A stretch of 64,000 nt of DNA from BJHL01 sp040378885 (GTDB taxonomy: Bacteria > Planctomycetota > Phycisphaerae > Phycisphaerales > UBA1924), in contig JBKDAN010000031.1 in NCBI GenBank assembly GCA_046316615.1, positions 88,257-152,256 of the forward strand. Direction: 5' to 3'. This document shows, piece after piece, positions 51,462-61,800 of the stretch (the first letter of the stretch is position 1; the number at the start of each line of letters is the position of its first letter). The translations under genes were made by a program, and so were the position numbers. Under the pieces are notes generated by a model. That model ran no database searches. It saw nothing but the letters and a program-made list of their open reading frames with translations, and was not told the DNA's origin.

Positions 51462-53966
51462 ATGCGTCCGCAACGCGTTGCCATCGTTCTCCCCGCCATC
51501 CTCACCACCCTCGCCGCCGCACAGTGCGCGCCCCAGCCCTCGTTCAACACGCCGGGCATCGGCGGCACCGGTATCACCGCAGCCTATCGCTTGCTGGAAA
51601 CCGATCCCGACGGATCTGGCCCAGCCACCCCCTTCACCATCGTCAGCGGCGACTTTGATCGCGCCGGCCTTCTCAACTCACCAAACTTCGCCGCTTGGGA
51701 CGGCACCCGCTGGCTCCCCACCACCCTGCCAGCACTTCCGGGCTTCTACAGCGCGGGCAAACTGCACCAAACCAGCGACGGTCGCCTCTTCAACCTGGGC
51801 TACAGCAGTGAATACGTCCTTGAACTCGTCAACGGAGCATGGATCAACCGCTCCGCCAACTTGATCGACGGCCCTGAGAGCATCTCCAACTTCGCCGCCA
51901 GTATCACTATTGCCCAGGGCCATCTCTACGTGGGCGGATTTCTCCGCATAGGCGAGCGCAACTGTCTCGCCGCCCGCTGGACAGGAACGGATTGGCAACC
52001 CGTTGGCCAGGCTTGGGCCTGGCCCACGTACGGCGGCGCCTTGGTCACAATGAATGATGATCTGTACATGTTCGGCGCTGTCTCGGGCGGCGAGTTCACC
52101 ACTCCACTTCTTATCGCCCGCCTCGACGAGCAAGACCAGTGGGTCGACGCTATCCCGCAGCGTTCGCTGAACGATTTTGACACCGTTCTTTCCGTCATCC
52201 CCGACGGTGACGGTGTCCTCGTCAGCGGTGCCATCACCATCAACGACAACGGGACGTTCCGTCGCATCCGCATCGGTCGCTTCTCACCCGCCGGACTCGA
52301 GCCCATACTCACATCGACTTCGATTCTCTGGTACATCCCCAGCGTCGCCCGCGTCAACGGCGAAATCCTCGCCGTTGTCGAGCAGAACAGCCCACAAGCC
52401 ACCGACTACATCGCCCGCGTGCAGAACAACCAGCTCATCCCCATCTCCGATCAGCGCTTCCTCAACGGCCCGCGCTTCATCGGTGTCACCAACCAAGGCG
52501 TCTTCATGCGCCCCGCCACCAACGACGTCCCAGGCAGCCTCTCAGGCATCTGCACTCTCGCCAACAACCGCCTCGCCCCGCTTGTCGAAGGTTTCGCAGG
52601 CACCGCAACCGACATCCTCACCTGGCGCAACCAGACCATCATGCTGGGCCGATTCTTAAACCCCCAAGGCCAGTTCCTCCTCGGCCCCGCCAAGCGCGTG
52701 AACGGCGTCATCACACCGCTCGACTCGCGCATCACCGCTGCCCAGCCCGCCCACGCCGCCGCCGTCGTGAGCGATCAACTCGCCTTCGCCGCCGACAGCA
52801 TCTATACCTGGGACGGCACCACGCTCCGCGACCTGGGCTCACCCGCCCCCGCCGCCCACGTGCGCCAACTCTTTGCTTTCAACAACACCCTGCTCGCCCT
52901 CGTCAGCGAGCAACCCCAAAATCTCCCAGGTAGCGGCTCACTCTTCGCCTACTCCGACGAAGGCTGGCTCTCATGGAACGCTTCGCAGCCGAGCGAGCGC
53001 ATCGGTCGCCTCTTTCTCGTGAACGGCGAACTGTTCACCGCCGCCCGCGCCGCAGGCGTCGCGCAGCAGGAACTCTCCGCCCGCTGGACCGGCTCCGCAT
53101 GGCAACCACTCGACGCCACCGACGTCAACACCCGCGTCATCGGCGTCTGGAACAACACCCTCGTCGGCCTGCGCGCAATCGACAATCGCGATCACACCTT
53201 CCTCTGGCGTAACAGCGCCTGGCAGCCCACCGGCGCCATCCTGTCCGACACCGCCACGCTCACCAGCCGCGAATGGGAAGGCGAAGCCACGCTCGAAAAC
53301 GAACTCATCATCGCCGCCCAGCAAATCGGCGGTGGCCGCACCATCTGGGGCTTTAACGGCCAAAGCTGGCGCTCCATCACGCGCTCACAGCTCGACGTCA
53401 CACCGTCCATCGCCTTGGGCACAACCAGCGAAGGCCTCGTCTCCGGCAGCGTCTTCAACGCGGCCCCACCCCGCCCCTCGCTCCTCGAACCCATCACCAC
53501 CACCACCGCTCTCGAAGGCGACACCGTCCAACTGCGCATCGCCACCGATCCCGGCGCAAGCGTGCAATGGACTCGCAACTGGCCGCCGCTCAGTCGCGGC
53601 CCCCAGCCCGACGGCTCCATCATCGAAGGCATCGACTCACCCGTGCTCACCATCCACAACGCCCGCCGCAGCGCAACCGGCACCTACAACGTCACCGTCT
53701 GGCTGGCTACACCCTACTGGCCCTGCCCGCAGGTCGGTTTGCTCGCAAGCACATCCCTCACCATCCTCCCCCGCCCCTGCGACTCCATCGACTTCAACAA
53801 CAACACCATCTTCCCCGAATCCCAGGACCTCATCGACTTCTTCACCGTCCTCGCAGGCGCCGACTGCCCCACCTGCAACGACATCGACTTCAACAACAAC
53901 GACGTCTTCCCCGAAGAGCAAGACATCATCGACTTCTTCAACGTCCTCGCCGGCGGCAGTTGCTGA
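51462..53966 (+). CDS. Secreted propeller-like and Ig-like protein with GC-type dockerin pair
   Basis: An 834-residue secreted protein: signal peptide (about 1-20), then about 640 residues of repeats with WDGTRWLPTTLP, ARWTGTDWQPVGQ, SARWTGSAWQPL, LWRNSAWQPTG and FNGQSWRSI, which look like Kelch-type propeller blades. An Ig-like domain follows near residues 670-745 (ALEGDTVQLRIA, SATGTYNVTVW). The C-terminus is a pair of 30-residue Cys-flanked dockerin-like units and ends in GGSC. The GTG at 51441 is an alternative start. A terminator follows. It is probably surface-exposed; the partner is unknown. Confidence 0.8.
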   Translation: MRPQRVAIVLPAILTTLAAAQCAPQPSFNTPGIGGTGITAAYRLLETDPDGSGPATPFTIVSGDFDRAGLLNSPNFAAWDGTRWLPTTLPALPGFYSAGKLHQTSDGRLFNLGYSSEYVLELVNGAWINRSANLIDGPESISNFAASITIAQGHLYVGGFLRIGERNCLAARWTGTDWQPVGQAWAWPTYGGALVTMNDDLYMFGAVSGGEFTTPLLIARLDEQDQWVDAIPQRSLNDFDTVLSVIPDGDGVLVSGAITINDNGTFRRIRIGRFSPAGLEPILTSTSILWYIPSVARVNGEILAVVEQNSPQATDYIARVQNNQLIPISDQRFLNGPRFIGVTNQGVFMRPATNDVPGSLSGICTLANNRLAPLVEGFAGTATDILTWRNQTIMLGRFLNPQGQFLLGPAKRVNGVITPLDSRITAAQPAHAAAVVSDQLAFAADSIYTWDGTTLRDLGSPAPAAHVRQLFAFNNTLLALVSEQPQNLPGSGSLFAYSDEGWLSWNASQPSERIGRLFLVNGELFTAARAAGVAQQELSARWTGSAWQPLDATDVNTRVIGVWNNTLVGLRAIDNRDHTFLWRNSAWQPTGAILSDTATLTSREWEGEATLENELIIAAQQIGGGRTIWGFNGQSWRSITRSQLDVTPSIALGTTSEGLVSGSVFNAAPPRPSLLEPITTTTALEGDTVQLRIATDPGASVQWTRNWPPLSRGPQPDGSIIEGIDSPVLTIHNARRSATGTYNVTVWLATPYWPCPQVGLLASTSLTILPRPCDSIDFNNNTIFPESQDLIDFFTVLAGADCPTCNDIDFNNNDVFPEEQDIIDFFNVLAGGSC
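53778..53963 (+). repeat. Dockerin-like repeat pair in the propeller gene
   Basis: Two 90-base units (53778-53867 and 53874-53963), each encoding Cys, IDFNNN, a FPE turn, (L/I)IDFF, VLAG and a closing Cys. The linker between them is PT. Confidence 0.8.
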
Positions 53967-54030
53967 TCGCGCCGCGACATCGCGCCCGAGTCGTCTGCGA
54001 CAAGAGACATCCACGGTCATTCCAGCCCTC

Positions 54031-54060
54031 AACGCCCGAGCCTGCGCTCGGGCGTTTTCT
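54031..54060. terminator. Intrinsic terminator after the propeller gene
   Basis: Stem AACGCCCGAG with CTCGGGCGTT, loop CCTGCG, then TTTCT. It lies 24 bases from the stop of the converging gene and may act on both. Confidence 0.75.
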
Positions 54061-54083
54061 ATCGTCCCGGCCTCCTGCCCGCG

Positions 54084-55310
54084 TCACCCTGCCGACCCGC
54101 TCCCGCCAGGCAGTTCCCGCGTCACAATCACGCTCATCGGCGCCATCATGTAGCGCACGCGATATCGCACACCCACCAAGTTTTCAGGCGTTGTTCCCAC
54201 GCGCGCCGCGGATCGCCGCACCAACTCCAGCGAGTTCGCGAAATCCGGATCAGTCGCCAGCGCATCCCCGCTCAGCGGCTCCACATTCGTGAGATCAAAC
54301 AAAAACGCAGGGTCATCACTGGCCGCGGGCTTCATCGGGTGCCCCGTCGACGCATCAAAGCACTGCAAGCGCAGCGACGACGTAAACGTCGCGCTCTCTG
54401 CCAGTCGCCGATCCATCAGGCAGTCTACCAGCAGCGTTTCCGTCGGAATGTGACACACGATCGCAATCTGATTCAGCCGATCGCGCGCTGTCGGATACCG
54501 CGGATTCTCGTAACTCGACAAACCCGTGAACGCAAGCGTCATCGCTGCGGAAGTTCCCACAGGCCCCGCCCGCAGCGCAACCCACCCCCGATGCGCATCC
54601 ACCAGATACTCAATCGCACTGGCATCCACCGACGACAGCGCGGGCTCAAGCTGAAACTTCTCCGCCAAGTGGCTCGCCAGATCGCGCACCGACAGGTCAC
54701 GCGTGCCGTCGTCACGCGTCGGCAGTTCCAGATAGAACAACCGGCTGCGATGATGCGCCCTCACCCGCGTCACGCCCGTCATGCCCTGATAGGTCGCCAT
54801 CGCCACGCGCTGATCGTCGCCGCGCTGTGACGGCGCGAAGATAACGCCACGCACCTGCGTCGCCACCTTCGCCCCAAGCAGCGCGCACTGCGCCCGGTGC
54901 GCATCGCGCCGCAGATCTTCCGTCCGTCGCTCCACTTCCGAGCTGTCCCACGCCGCCGCGATGAGCGACAGCGTCGCCCGGTCCCCCGCGTGCGTCCGGA
55001 TCACCTGCTCCAGCCGTTCAATCGCCGCACGCAGCGCGGTCACATCCGCCTGCACATCCGTCTGCCGCGCGCTGGCCTCCACAAACATCTCGAGCCCGCG
55101 CTGGCCAGGCATCACCGTCAGCCCGGCGGGTGTCGATGCTTCACTGGCGATGGTCGCCACCTGCCATGCCAACTGCCGATTAATCCCCAGCGTCTGCGCA
55201 ATCGCAGACCCCGACCGCGGATCAATTTGCCGCGCCTGCAGCACGCGCACGACCTGCACCCGCAAATCGCGATACGCCTGGTCCAGTTCTGCGTGAGCAA
55301 TCGGAGGCAT
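54084..55310 (-). CDS. Unknown protein with N-terminal helix-turn-helix-like region
   Basis: A 408-residue cytoplasmic-looking protein not assigned to a family. Residues about 10-60 read like an HTH (QVVRVLQARQID, SAIAQTLGINRQLAWQVAT), followed by a coiled region near 80-105 and a mixed alpha/beta remainder with FIFAPSQRG-like and LFYLELPTRDDG strands. It might be a transcription regulator with a large sensor domain; this is inference. It is the only minus-strand gene in the dockerin region. Its ATG at 55310 has no clear ribosome site. Confidence 0.6.
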   Translation of the reverse strand: MPPIAHAELDQAYRDLRVQVVRVLQARQIDPRSGSAIAQTLGINRQLAWQVATIASEASTPAGLTVMPGQRGLEMFVEASARQTDVQADVTALRAAIERLEQVIRTHAGDRATLSLIAAAWDSSEVERRTEDLRRDAHRAQCALLGAKVATQVRGVIFAPSQRGDDQRVAMATYQGMTGVTRVRAHHRSRLFYLELPTRDDGTRDLSVRDLASHLAEKFQLEPALSSVDASAIEYLVDAHRGWVALRAGPVGTSAAMTLAFTGLSSYENPRYPTARDRLNQIAIVCHIPTETLLVDCLMDRRLAESATFTSSLRLQCFDASTGHPMKPAASDDPAFLFDLTNVEPLSGDALATDPDFANSLELVRRSAARVGTTPENLVGVRYRVRYMMAPMSVIVTRELPGGSGSAG

Positions 55311-55492
55311 GTTTATCCTAACTCTTCCCTATTTAATCTGCCCGATGTCGTCATGATAATGCAAAAACGCCAACCCTGCCACCAAAATCGCCAGAATGTT
55401 GTCATTACTGATAGCATCCCGGACGTATTCCGGGTATCTTCTACCCGCCTTCGGGCTCTCTGTATGCACACTCACCCCCAAGGACTCGCACC

Positions 55493-57016
55493 ATGCGCAC
55501 CTCGCCCACGCTCCTGATCGCTCTCTCACTCGCCTCCGCGCCCGCACTCGCCCAAACGCAGACATTCCTGCGCTTCATCGCCACCGAGCTCGAGTCCCAG
55601 CCCACCCCGCTCCCCACCGTTCCCCCTTCGACCACAGACGCACTCCTCCAATCCAAGATCTTCGTCAGCCCCAACGGCCAGTACTGGGCCTCCGTCTTCA
55701 TCACCCTTGAAAACGGCGTCACCAATCGCGCCGTTGTCTCAGGCACCCGTAACGGCATCGACTTCGCACTCGCGCGAGGCCAGAACATCCCCGGTCTCAA
55801 CGTCGCCTTCGAAGGCAGCGCGGTCGGTCTCGACACCGAAGCCCTCGTGAACGACAACGGCGACATCAGCATCTCCGGCAACCTCGTCCCCACCACCGCC
55901 GACGAAGCCATCATCCTCTATAAGCGTGCCGACCAAACCTTCTCCTTCGTCGCGCGAGAAGGCAGCCCGATCCCGGGCGTCGCCGGCGAGTCCTTCGGCG
56001 GCGGCCTCGATCAACGCCAACTCCTCCCCGACGGCCGCGTCGTCTTCCGTGATGGTTCCACCACCGGCGGACTCGCCGCCAGCGTCGATGAGTTCATCTT
56101 CGTCGGCGGCCCCAACGGCCAAGGCTTCGCGCCCATCATCCAAGGCGGCGTCACCACGCCCACCAACCAATCCGCCGGCGGAACCGCCATCCTCACCGAT
56201 GTCGAACTCGGCTACGGCTTCTCGCCGCAGACCAACACCTGGATCACCCGCGGCATCCTGCAGCGCACCGCTCCCAACGTCGTCCTCGTCCGCAACGGCG
56301 CCGTCGTACTCGAAGCGGGCCAGCCCCTCCCCGGCGCACCCACGCCCACACCCGAATTCAGCACCGCCTTCAGCATCACCGACGCCGGCATGGGACCGGG
56401 CGGCGACTGGTGGGCGACCGGTCGCTCAACCTCAGGCGGACCAGTCTGGCTCGTCGCGAACGGCCAAACCGTTTTCACATCCGACAACGACTTCCCGGGC
56501 GGCGATCCCGGTGAGCGCATTTCGTCACTCACCAGCGTCAACTTCACCACGCGCGGTGATTTGCAGTTCACCGTCTTCACCAACTTCGCACGCGCGCTCG
56601 TCATCGTCATCCCGCCGAACGGCGCAGCCCCCATCCGCGTCGTTGACTCCGCCATCGAAGTCGACCTCAACAACAACGGCGATCCCAACGATGACTTCTT
56701 CACCGCCCAAACGATCTTCTCCAGCTTCCTCGCCGACGATAACACGCTCTACATGATCGTCCGCAACAACGGCATCGGTGACGTCGTCGGCTACATGCCC
56801 GTCACCCTCGCCCCAGCCGGCTGCGACAGCATCGACTTCAACGGCAACGGCGTCTTCCCCGAAGACCAGGACGTCGTCGACTTCTTCGAAGTCCTCGCAG
56901 GCGGCACCTGCCCGATCGCCACCTGTAGCGACATCGACTTCAACAACAACGGCGTCTTCCCCGAAGACCAGGACATCGTCGACTTCTTCAATGTCCTCGC
57001 GGGCGGCTCATGCTGA
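55493..57016 (+). CDS. Secreted protein with GC-type dockerin pair, core unknown
   Basis: A 507-residue secreted protein. A signal peptide (about residues 5-21, ALAQ end) precedes about 420 residues of predicted beta strands with recurring motifs such as FVAREGSPIPGVAG, VFRDGS, LVRNGAVVLEAGQPLPG and ANGQTVFTSDNDFPGG; this recalls the repeat of 'choice-of-anchor'-type propeller-like secreted proteins, but I cannot name it. The C-terminus carries two dockerin-like units and ends in GGSC. AAGGA stands 8 bases before the ATG. The stop is followed by a hairpin and terminator tail duplicated after the next gene. Confidence 0.75.
   Translation: MRTSPTLLIALSLASAPALAQTQTFLRFIATELESQPTPLPTVPPSTTDALLQSKIFVSPNGQYWASVFITLENGVTNRAVVSGTRNGIDFALARGQNIPGLNVAFEGSAVGLDTEALVNDNGDISISGNLVPTTADEAIILYKRADQTFSFVAREGSPIPGVAGESFGGGLDQRQLLPDGRVVFRDGSTTGGLAASVDEFIFVGGPNGQGFAPIIQGGVTTPTNQSAGGTAILTDVELGYGFSPQTNTWITRGILQRTAPNVVLVRNGAVVLEAGQPLPGAPTPTPEFSTAFSITDAGMGPGGDWWATGRSTSGGPVWLVANGQTVFTSDNDFPGGDPGERISSLTSVNFTTRGDLQFTVFTNFARALVIVIPPNGAAPIRVVDSAIEVDLNNNGDPNDDFFTAQTIFSSFLADDNTLYMIVRNNGIGDVVGYMPVTLAPAGCDSIDFNGNGVFPEDQDVVDFFEVLAGGTCPIATCSDIDFNNNGVFPEDQDIVDFFNVLAGGSC
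56822..57013 (+). repeat. Dockerin-like repeat pair in the gene at 55493
   Basis: Units at 56822-56911 and 56924-57013, both 90 bases, with IDFN(G/N)NGVFPEDQD cores and closing Cys. Confidence 0.8.
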
Positions 57017-57124
57017 TCATCGGTGCACCGCCCCTCCCGGGCGGCAGCCCAGCAACGCTCACAATAAACCTTCTTCATCACCCGCACCAAACGCCCGCGC
57101 TCCCACGCTCGGGCGTTTTCATTT
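57014..57124 (+). repeat. Stop-plus-terminator cassette, copy 1
   Basis: The 111 bases from the stop codon through the terminator match 58668-58778 with about 8 differences. It contains a CCGCCC-GGGCGG hairpin and the terminator stem. Confidence 0.8.
57089..57119 (+). terminator. Intrinsic terminator of the gene at 55493
   Basis: Stem AAACGCCCG with CGGGCGTTT (57089-57097, 57110-57118), followed by T's. Confidence 0.75.
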
Positions 57125-57410
57125 CAGTCGTCCTGCCCGTCCGCGCCAGCGTTACATGCAACGTATGGCACACCCTTCGCCATTCACTTAACCGCTTCAG
57201 GTAGGTTGTCATCGTCGCATTGTGAGGTATCTTTTCAGTGGAGGTGCTCCATGATGTGTCCGTTGCTTCGCGCCATGCGAAGGGTGTAGCCGCCGCGTGC
57301 GCGACAAGCTCCAGTTTGTTTGACTGTTCCATCGTCCCGTCCCGCAACGGGTGATGCCTGTCGCGTTCGCACATCCATAGTGCAACGGTCATGTAGAAGG
57401 GGATGATCGC
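57125..57410 (+). other. Intergenic region before the SGNH hydrolase gene
   Basis: With the preceding tail this forms the longest gene-free stretch in the window (57017-57410). I see no credible gene. TTGTCA at 57206-57211 and TATCTT at 57228-57233, 16 bases apart, could be a sigma-70-type promoter. The last bases hold AAGGGGA before the next start. Confidence 0.35.
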
Positions 57411-58670
57411 ATGCGAACTTTCGCATCGCGCACGCTATCACTTGCGCTCGTTTCGTCTGTTTCCGCCGTCGCGGCCGGTCAGTCCGCGTCCCGCAATATT
57501 GAACCCGCTTTCGCCGACACCCGCGCCGCGCTCATGGCCGGCGATGCCGACATCATCTGCATCGGCGACAGCCTCACCTATCGACCAGGCGGCATGCACG
57601 GCGCCCTCCGCACCTTGATGCACGACGCGTACGGCGATGGCGGCGCTGGCTACCAGGCCTTCAGCGTCTGGACCGGCGCAGGCGTCAATCCCGGTTGGGA
57701 TCGCGGCCTCATCAATGCCGATGTCCCTCCTCATCACTCCCTCGACGGCATGTGGATCAGTTGGAACGGCACAGGTTCCACCAGCGCCTTCCTCGATGCC
57801 TGGTCTCCCATCTCCAAAGTTCACTACCTCCGCGGCCCCGGCACCGGCAATCTGCTCGTCACCCACAGCGGCGGCTCCAACTTCATCCTCACCGCCGCTC
57901 CCGAGCAGCGTGTTGCAGAACTCACACTTGCGCACACCACCACACCCCGCGCGTGGTACTACCCCAGCGGCGGACCTGTCACGCTGCTCGGACAAAACAA
58001 TCTCTCCGGCACACCCGGCGCCCGCGTGCACCGCGCAGCCAACGGCGGCTGGGGCGTCAACAACTTCCTGCGCCGAGATTGGACGTTCGACGAGCAACTG
58101 CGCCTGCTCACGCCCGACCTCATCATCATCATGCTCGGTCAGAACGACCAAGGCTTCTCTATGGTCGCCTATCGCACCGCCATCGACGCCCTCGTCGTTC
58201 GCCTTCAGACCGCGACGCCAGACGCCGAGATCGTCCTCGTCAGTTCATACGACTCCGGCTCCCCGGCTCTCGCCAATCTCTCCATCGCCATGGAAGACGT
58301 CGCACTCACCCGCAACCTCGGGTTCATCAACCTCTACGCCTTCGGCGGCACCTACCCCGAACACCTCGCTGCAGGCCGTATCGATCCCGACGGCGTGCAC
58401 TTCACACCCGTTGGCGGCGCGTACGTCGCCGACTTCATATTCGATGCGCTGCATACCGCCGGGCGAAGCATTGATCTTCCCTGCGACACCATCGACTTCA
58501 ACCTCAACAACGTCTACCCCGAAGAGCAAGATGTGATCGACTTCTTCAACGTCCTCGCCGGCGGCGACTGTCTTGGCTGCAACGACATCGACTTCAACAA
58601 CAACAATGTCTTCCCCGAAGACCAAGATGTCATCGACTTCTTCAACGTCCTCGCAGGCGGTACCTGCTGA
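57411..58670 (+). CDS. Secreted SGNH/GDSL hydrolase with GC-type dockerin pair
   Basis: A 419-residue secreted hydrolase. After a signal peptide (about residues 8-23) comes an SGNH esterase domain: block I IGDSLT with the catalytic Ser at 54, block III LGQNDQ with Asn, and block V DGVHFTP with the Asp/His pair. It may deacetylate or de-esterify polysaccharide. The C-terminus has two dockerin-like units ending in GGTC. AAGGGGA precedes the ATG by 8 bases. It is followed by a second copy of the terminator cassette. Confidence 0.85.
   Translation: MRTFASRTLSLALVSSVSAVAAGQSASRNIEPAFADTRAALMAGDADIICIGDSLTYRPGGMHGALRTLMHDAYGDGGAGYQAFSVWTGAGVNPGWDRGLINADVPPHHSLDGMWISWNGTGSTSAFLDAWSPISKVHYLRGPGTGNLLVTHSGGSNFILTAAPEQRVAELTLAHTTTPRAWYYPSGGPVTLLGQNNLSGTPGARVHRAANGGWGVNNFLRRDWTFDEQLRLLTPDLIIIMLGQNDQGFSMVAYRTAIDALVVRLQTATPDAEIVLVSSYDSGSPALANLSIAMEDVALTRNLGFINLYAFGGTYPEHLAAGRIDPDGVHFTPVGGAYVADFIFDALHTAGRSIDLPCDTIDFNLNNVYPEEQDVIDFFNVLAGGDCLGCNDIDFNNNNVFPEDQDVIDFFNVLAGGTC
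58482..58667 (+). repeat. Dockerin-like repeat pair in the SGNH hydrolase gene
   Basis: Units at 58482-58571 and 58578-58667; the first has DFNLNNVYPEEQD, the second DFNNNNVFPEDQD. Both close with Cys. Confidence 0.8.
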
Positions 58671-58778
58671 TCATCGGTAGACCGCCCGTCCTGGGCGGCA
58701 GCCCAGCAACGCTCACAGCAATCCTTCTTCATCACCCACACCAAACGCCCGCGCTCCCACGCTCGGGCGTTTTCATTC
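58668..58778 (+). repeat. Stop-plus-terminator cassette, copy 2
   Basis: Direct repeat of 57014-57124 at a distance of 1654 bases, about 93% identical by eye. Confidence 0.8.
58743..58773 (+). terminator. Intrinsic terminator of the SGNH hydrolase gene
   Basis: Same stem as at 57089: AAACGCCCG with CGGGCGTTT, then T's. Confidence 0.75.
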
Positions 58779-58875
58779 CCACCCGATAACGCCAATTCCC
58801 ACTTTCACGCACACGTTTCTGTCAGACGCCCCACCCCGCCCCCCTAGGACCAGCAACCCCTAGAGGAGGCTTGCC

Positions 58876-61800
58876 ATGCGTATGCGTTCCCGTTCCGCTC
58901 TCACCCTCGCGTCCCTCGCCGGCTTTGCCGCCAGCGCCCACGCCGCCGTTTTCACCTTCACCCCGCTTTGCGACAACACATGGGGCACCGTGTGCACCCT
59001 CCCACCGGGCAGTTGCGGCGGTGGTGGCAGCCTTTCTCGCAACAACTGGGCTCAAACCGCCTGCAACGCTGCGCCTGCCTTCCCGGGCATCGCCGACGAT
59101 GTCATCTTCAACGTCAGCGGCCTCCTCAACGTCAGCGCCAGCGTGCGCACCGTCACCATCAACGCGGCCGCCAGTTTGGCATTCCAAGGCAGCATGGCCA
59201 CGAGCAACGGCTTTACCAACAACGGCACTGTCAGCACCAGCGGTGCTGGGGACCTGAACTACGCCGGTCCGTTTATCAACAGCGTGGGTGCAACATGGAT
59301 CGAAAACTCCAACACCCGCTTCTTGGGCGGCGTGTCCTTCTCTAACGCGGGCACCCTCGAACTGCAATCCATCAGCCTCGCAGGTAACGGCGGCACCAAC
59401 GGCTACACCAACACCGGCACCATCCGCAAAACGACCGCAGGCACCGCCAGCATCAACGTCCCCCTCACCAACAACGCCGCAATCGACGTCCAAGCAGGAC
59501 CCTTCAACCTCAACGGCACAACCTACAACGGCGCCGCAGGCTCAACGATCAATGTCGCCGGCGCAAACGACGCGGCATTCAACCTCAGCGGTTACACCCT
59601 CGTCGGTCGCATCAACGGCACAGGCGCTGGTGAAATCAACAGCGGTGATGTCACCGCCTCGGGCGCAACCATCTTCAACGTCGCCAGCAACCTGCGCCTC
59701 AGCGGCAACCTCAACGCCAACGCCATCGCCAACTCATCTTTCACGAACAACAACCGCCTCACCACCAGCGGCGCCGGCAACCTCAACTACGTCGGCTCAA
59801 TCACGAATGGAGCGAGTGGCCTCTGGGTCGAGAATAGCAACACCCGCTTCTTCGCTAACTGCGCATTCACCAACGCCGGTGTCCTTGAACTGCAAAGCAT
59901 CTCGCTCAATAGCAACGGCGGCACCAACAGCTTCACCAACTCGGGCACCATCCGTAAAACCGGACCAGCAACCGCGACACTCAACGGCCTGCCCGTCAGC
60001 AACAGCGGCCTCATTGATGTCCAAGCTGGCACGCTCGACCTGAACAGCTTGGCATACACGGGCGTCGGCTCGGGCAGTGTCTCGGTTGCGTCTGGAGCCG
60101 CCTGCAATTTCAACACCATCAGCATCGGCGGCACCATCAGCTTCACAGGTGCGGGCACGCTCACGAGCACCGGTTCGCTCAGCGTGATCGGCAATGCTTC
60201 ACTCAACACCACCAGCGCATTCCGCCTCTTTAGCAACGTCAACGTCGGTGCCGCCAACAGCCTCACCAACCGTGGCCTGCTCAGCACCAGCGGCGCAGGC
60301 AATCTCAACTACGTCGGCGTCCTCACCAACGGCGCCACCGGCACGTGGATCGAAAACAGCAACAGTCGTTTCTTCGCGAACAGCTCCTTTGTCAACAACG
60401 GCATCTGGGAACTGCAAGCCATCAGTCTTGTCAGCAACGGCGGCGTCAACTCCCTCGTCAACAACGCCACGCTTCGCAAAGTTGGCGCTGGCAGCTCCAG
60501 CGCGAACATTCCCTTCACCAACAACGCTGCCATCAACGTGCAAGCGGGTACGCTCGACTTCAACAACACGACTTACACCGCCGTACCAGCCGCCAATATC
60601 GATGTCGCCACCGGCGCATCCCTCAACCTCAACTCCATGACGCTCGCAGGCACCGTCAACTGCACGGGTTTGGGCAACTTCGCGACCACCGGCACGCTCA
60701 CCGTGTCGGGCAACGTCACCACAACGACGACGTCGCCTCTGCGTATCTTGAGCGACGTCAACGTCACCGCAGGCAACACCCTTACCAATCAAGGCCTCAT
60801 CAGCACCAGCGGTGGTGGCAACCTCAACTACGCTGGCCCCCTCGTGAACGGCAACAACGGCACCTGGATCGAAAACAGCAACAACCGCTTCTTCGCCAAC
60901 AGCTCCTTTGTCAACAACGGCATCTGGGAGCTGCAATCCATCAATCTCGTGTCCAACGGCGGCACCAACACCCTCACCAATAACGCCACCGTCCGCAAGA
61001 CCGGCACCGCAACTGCCAACAGCGACATCCGCTTCACCAATAACGGCCCTATCAACGTCATCGATGGTGCGCTCAACTTCAGCAGCAATCTCTACACAGG
61101 CAACGGCGCCGCCGCCTTCAACATCAGCTCCACCGGCAGCGTCAACTTCGCGTCCATGACTCTTGCCGGCACCCTCCGTTCAACCGGAACAGGCACCATC
61201 AGCAGCACGGGCAGTATCGTCACCAGCGGCAACGCCACCATCAACGCAGCACAGCCTTTCGTTCTGCTTGGCAACATCAGTGCAGGCGGCGCGGGCAACT
61301 CCCTCACCAACGCGGGCAACCTCTCAACCATCGGCGCCGGCAATCTCAACTACGTCGGCACCATCACCAACGGCCCCACCGGCACCTGGGTCGAAACCGG
61401 CAACAACCGCTTCTTCGCCAACGCCATCCTCACCAACCAAGGCACGCTTGACGTCCGTAGCGTCAATCTCGGCAGCAATGGCGGCGTCAACGCCATCAAC
61501 AACAGCGGCACCCTGCTCAAGACTGTTGCCGCCGCCACCTTCACTACCAACATCAACTTCACCAACACCGGTCTTGTCGACGTCCAGGACGGAACCGCAT
61601 CGTTCAGCGGCACCTATACGCAAGCCGTCGCCAACGCCCGCACCGTCATTCGCCAAGGCGCGACACTGAGCGGCGGCGCTCGCACATTCGCCGATGGTCG
61701 CCTCGAAGGCCGCGGCACCCACAACGGCAACGTCGCGCTCGTCGCCGCGACTATCGCCCCGGGTGAGCTGGTTGCCGTTGGCTCCGGCGCTCTCAACATC

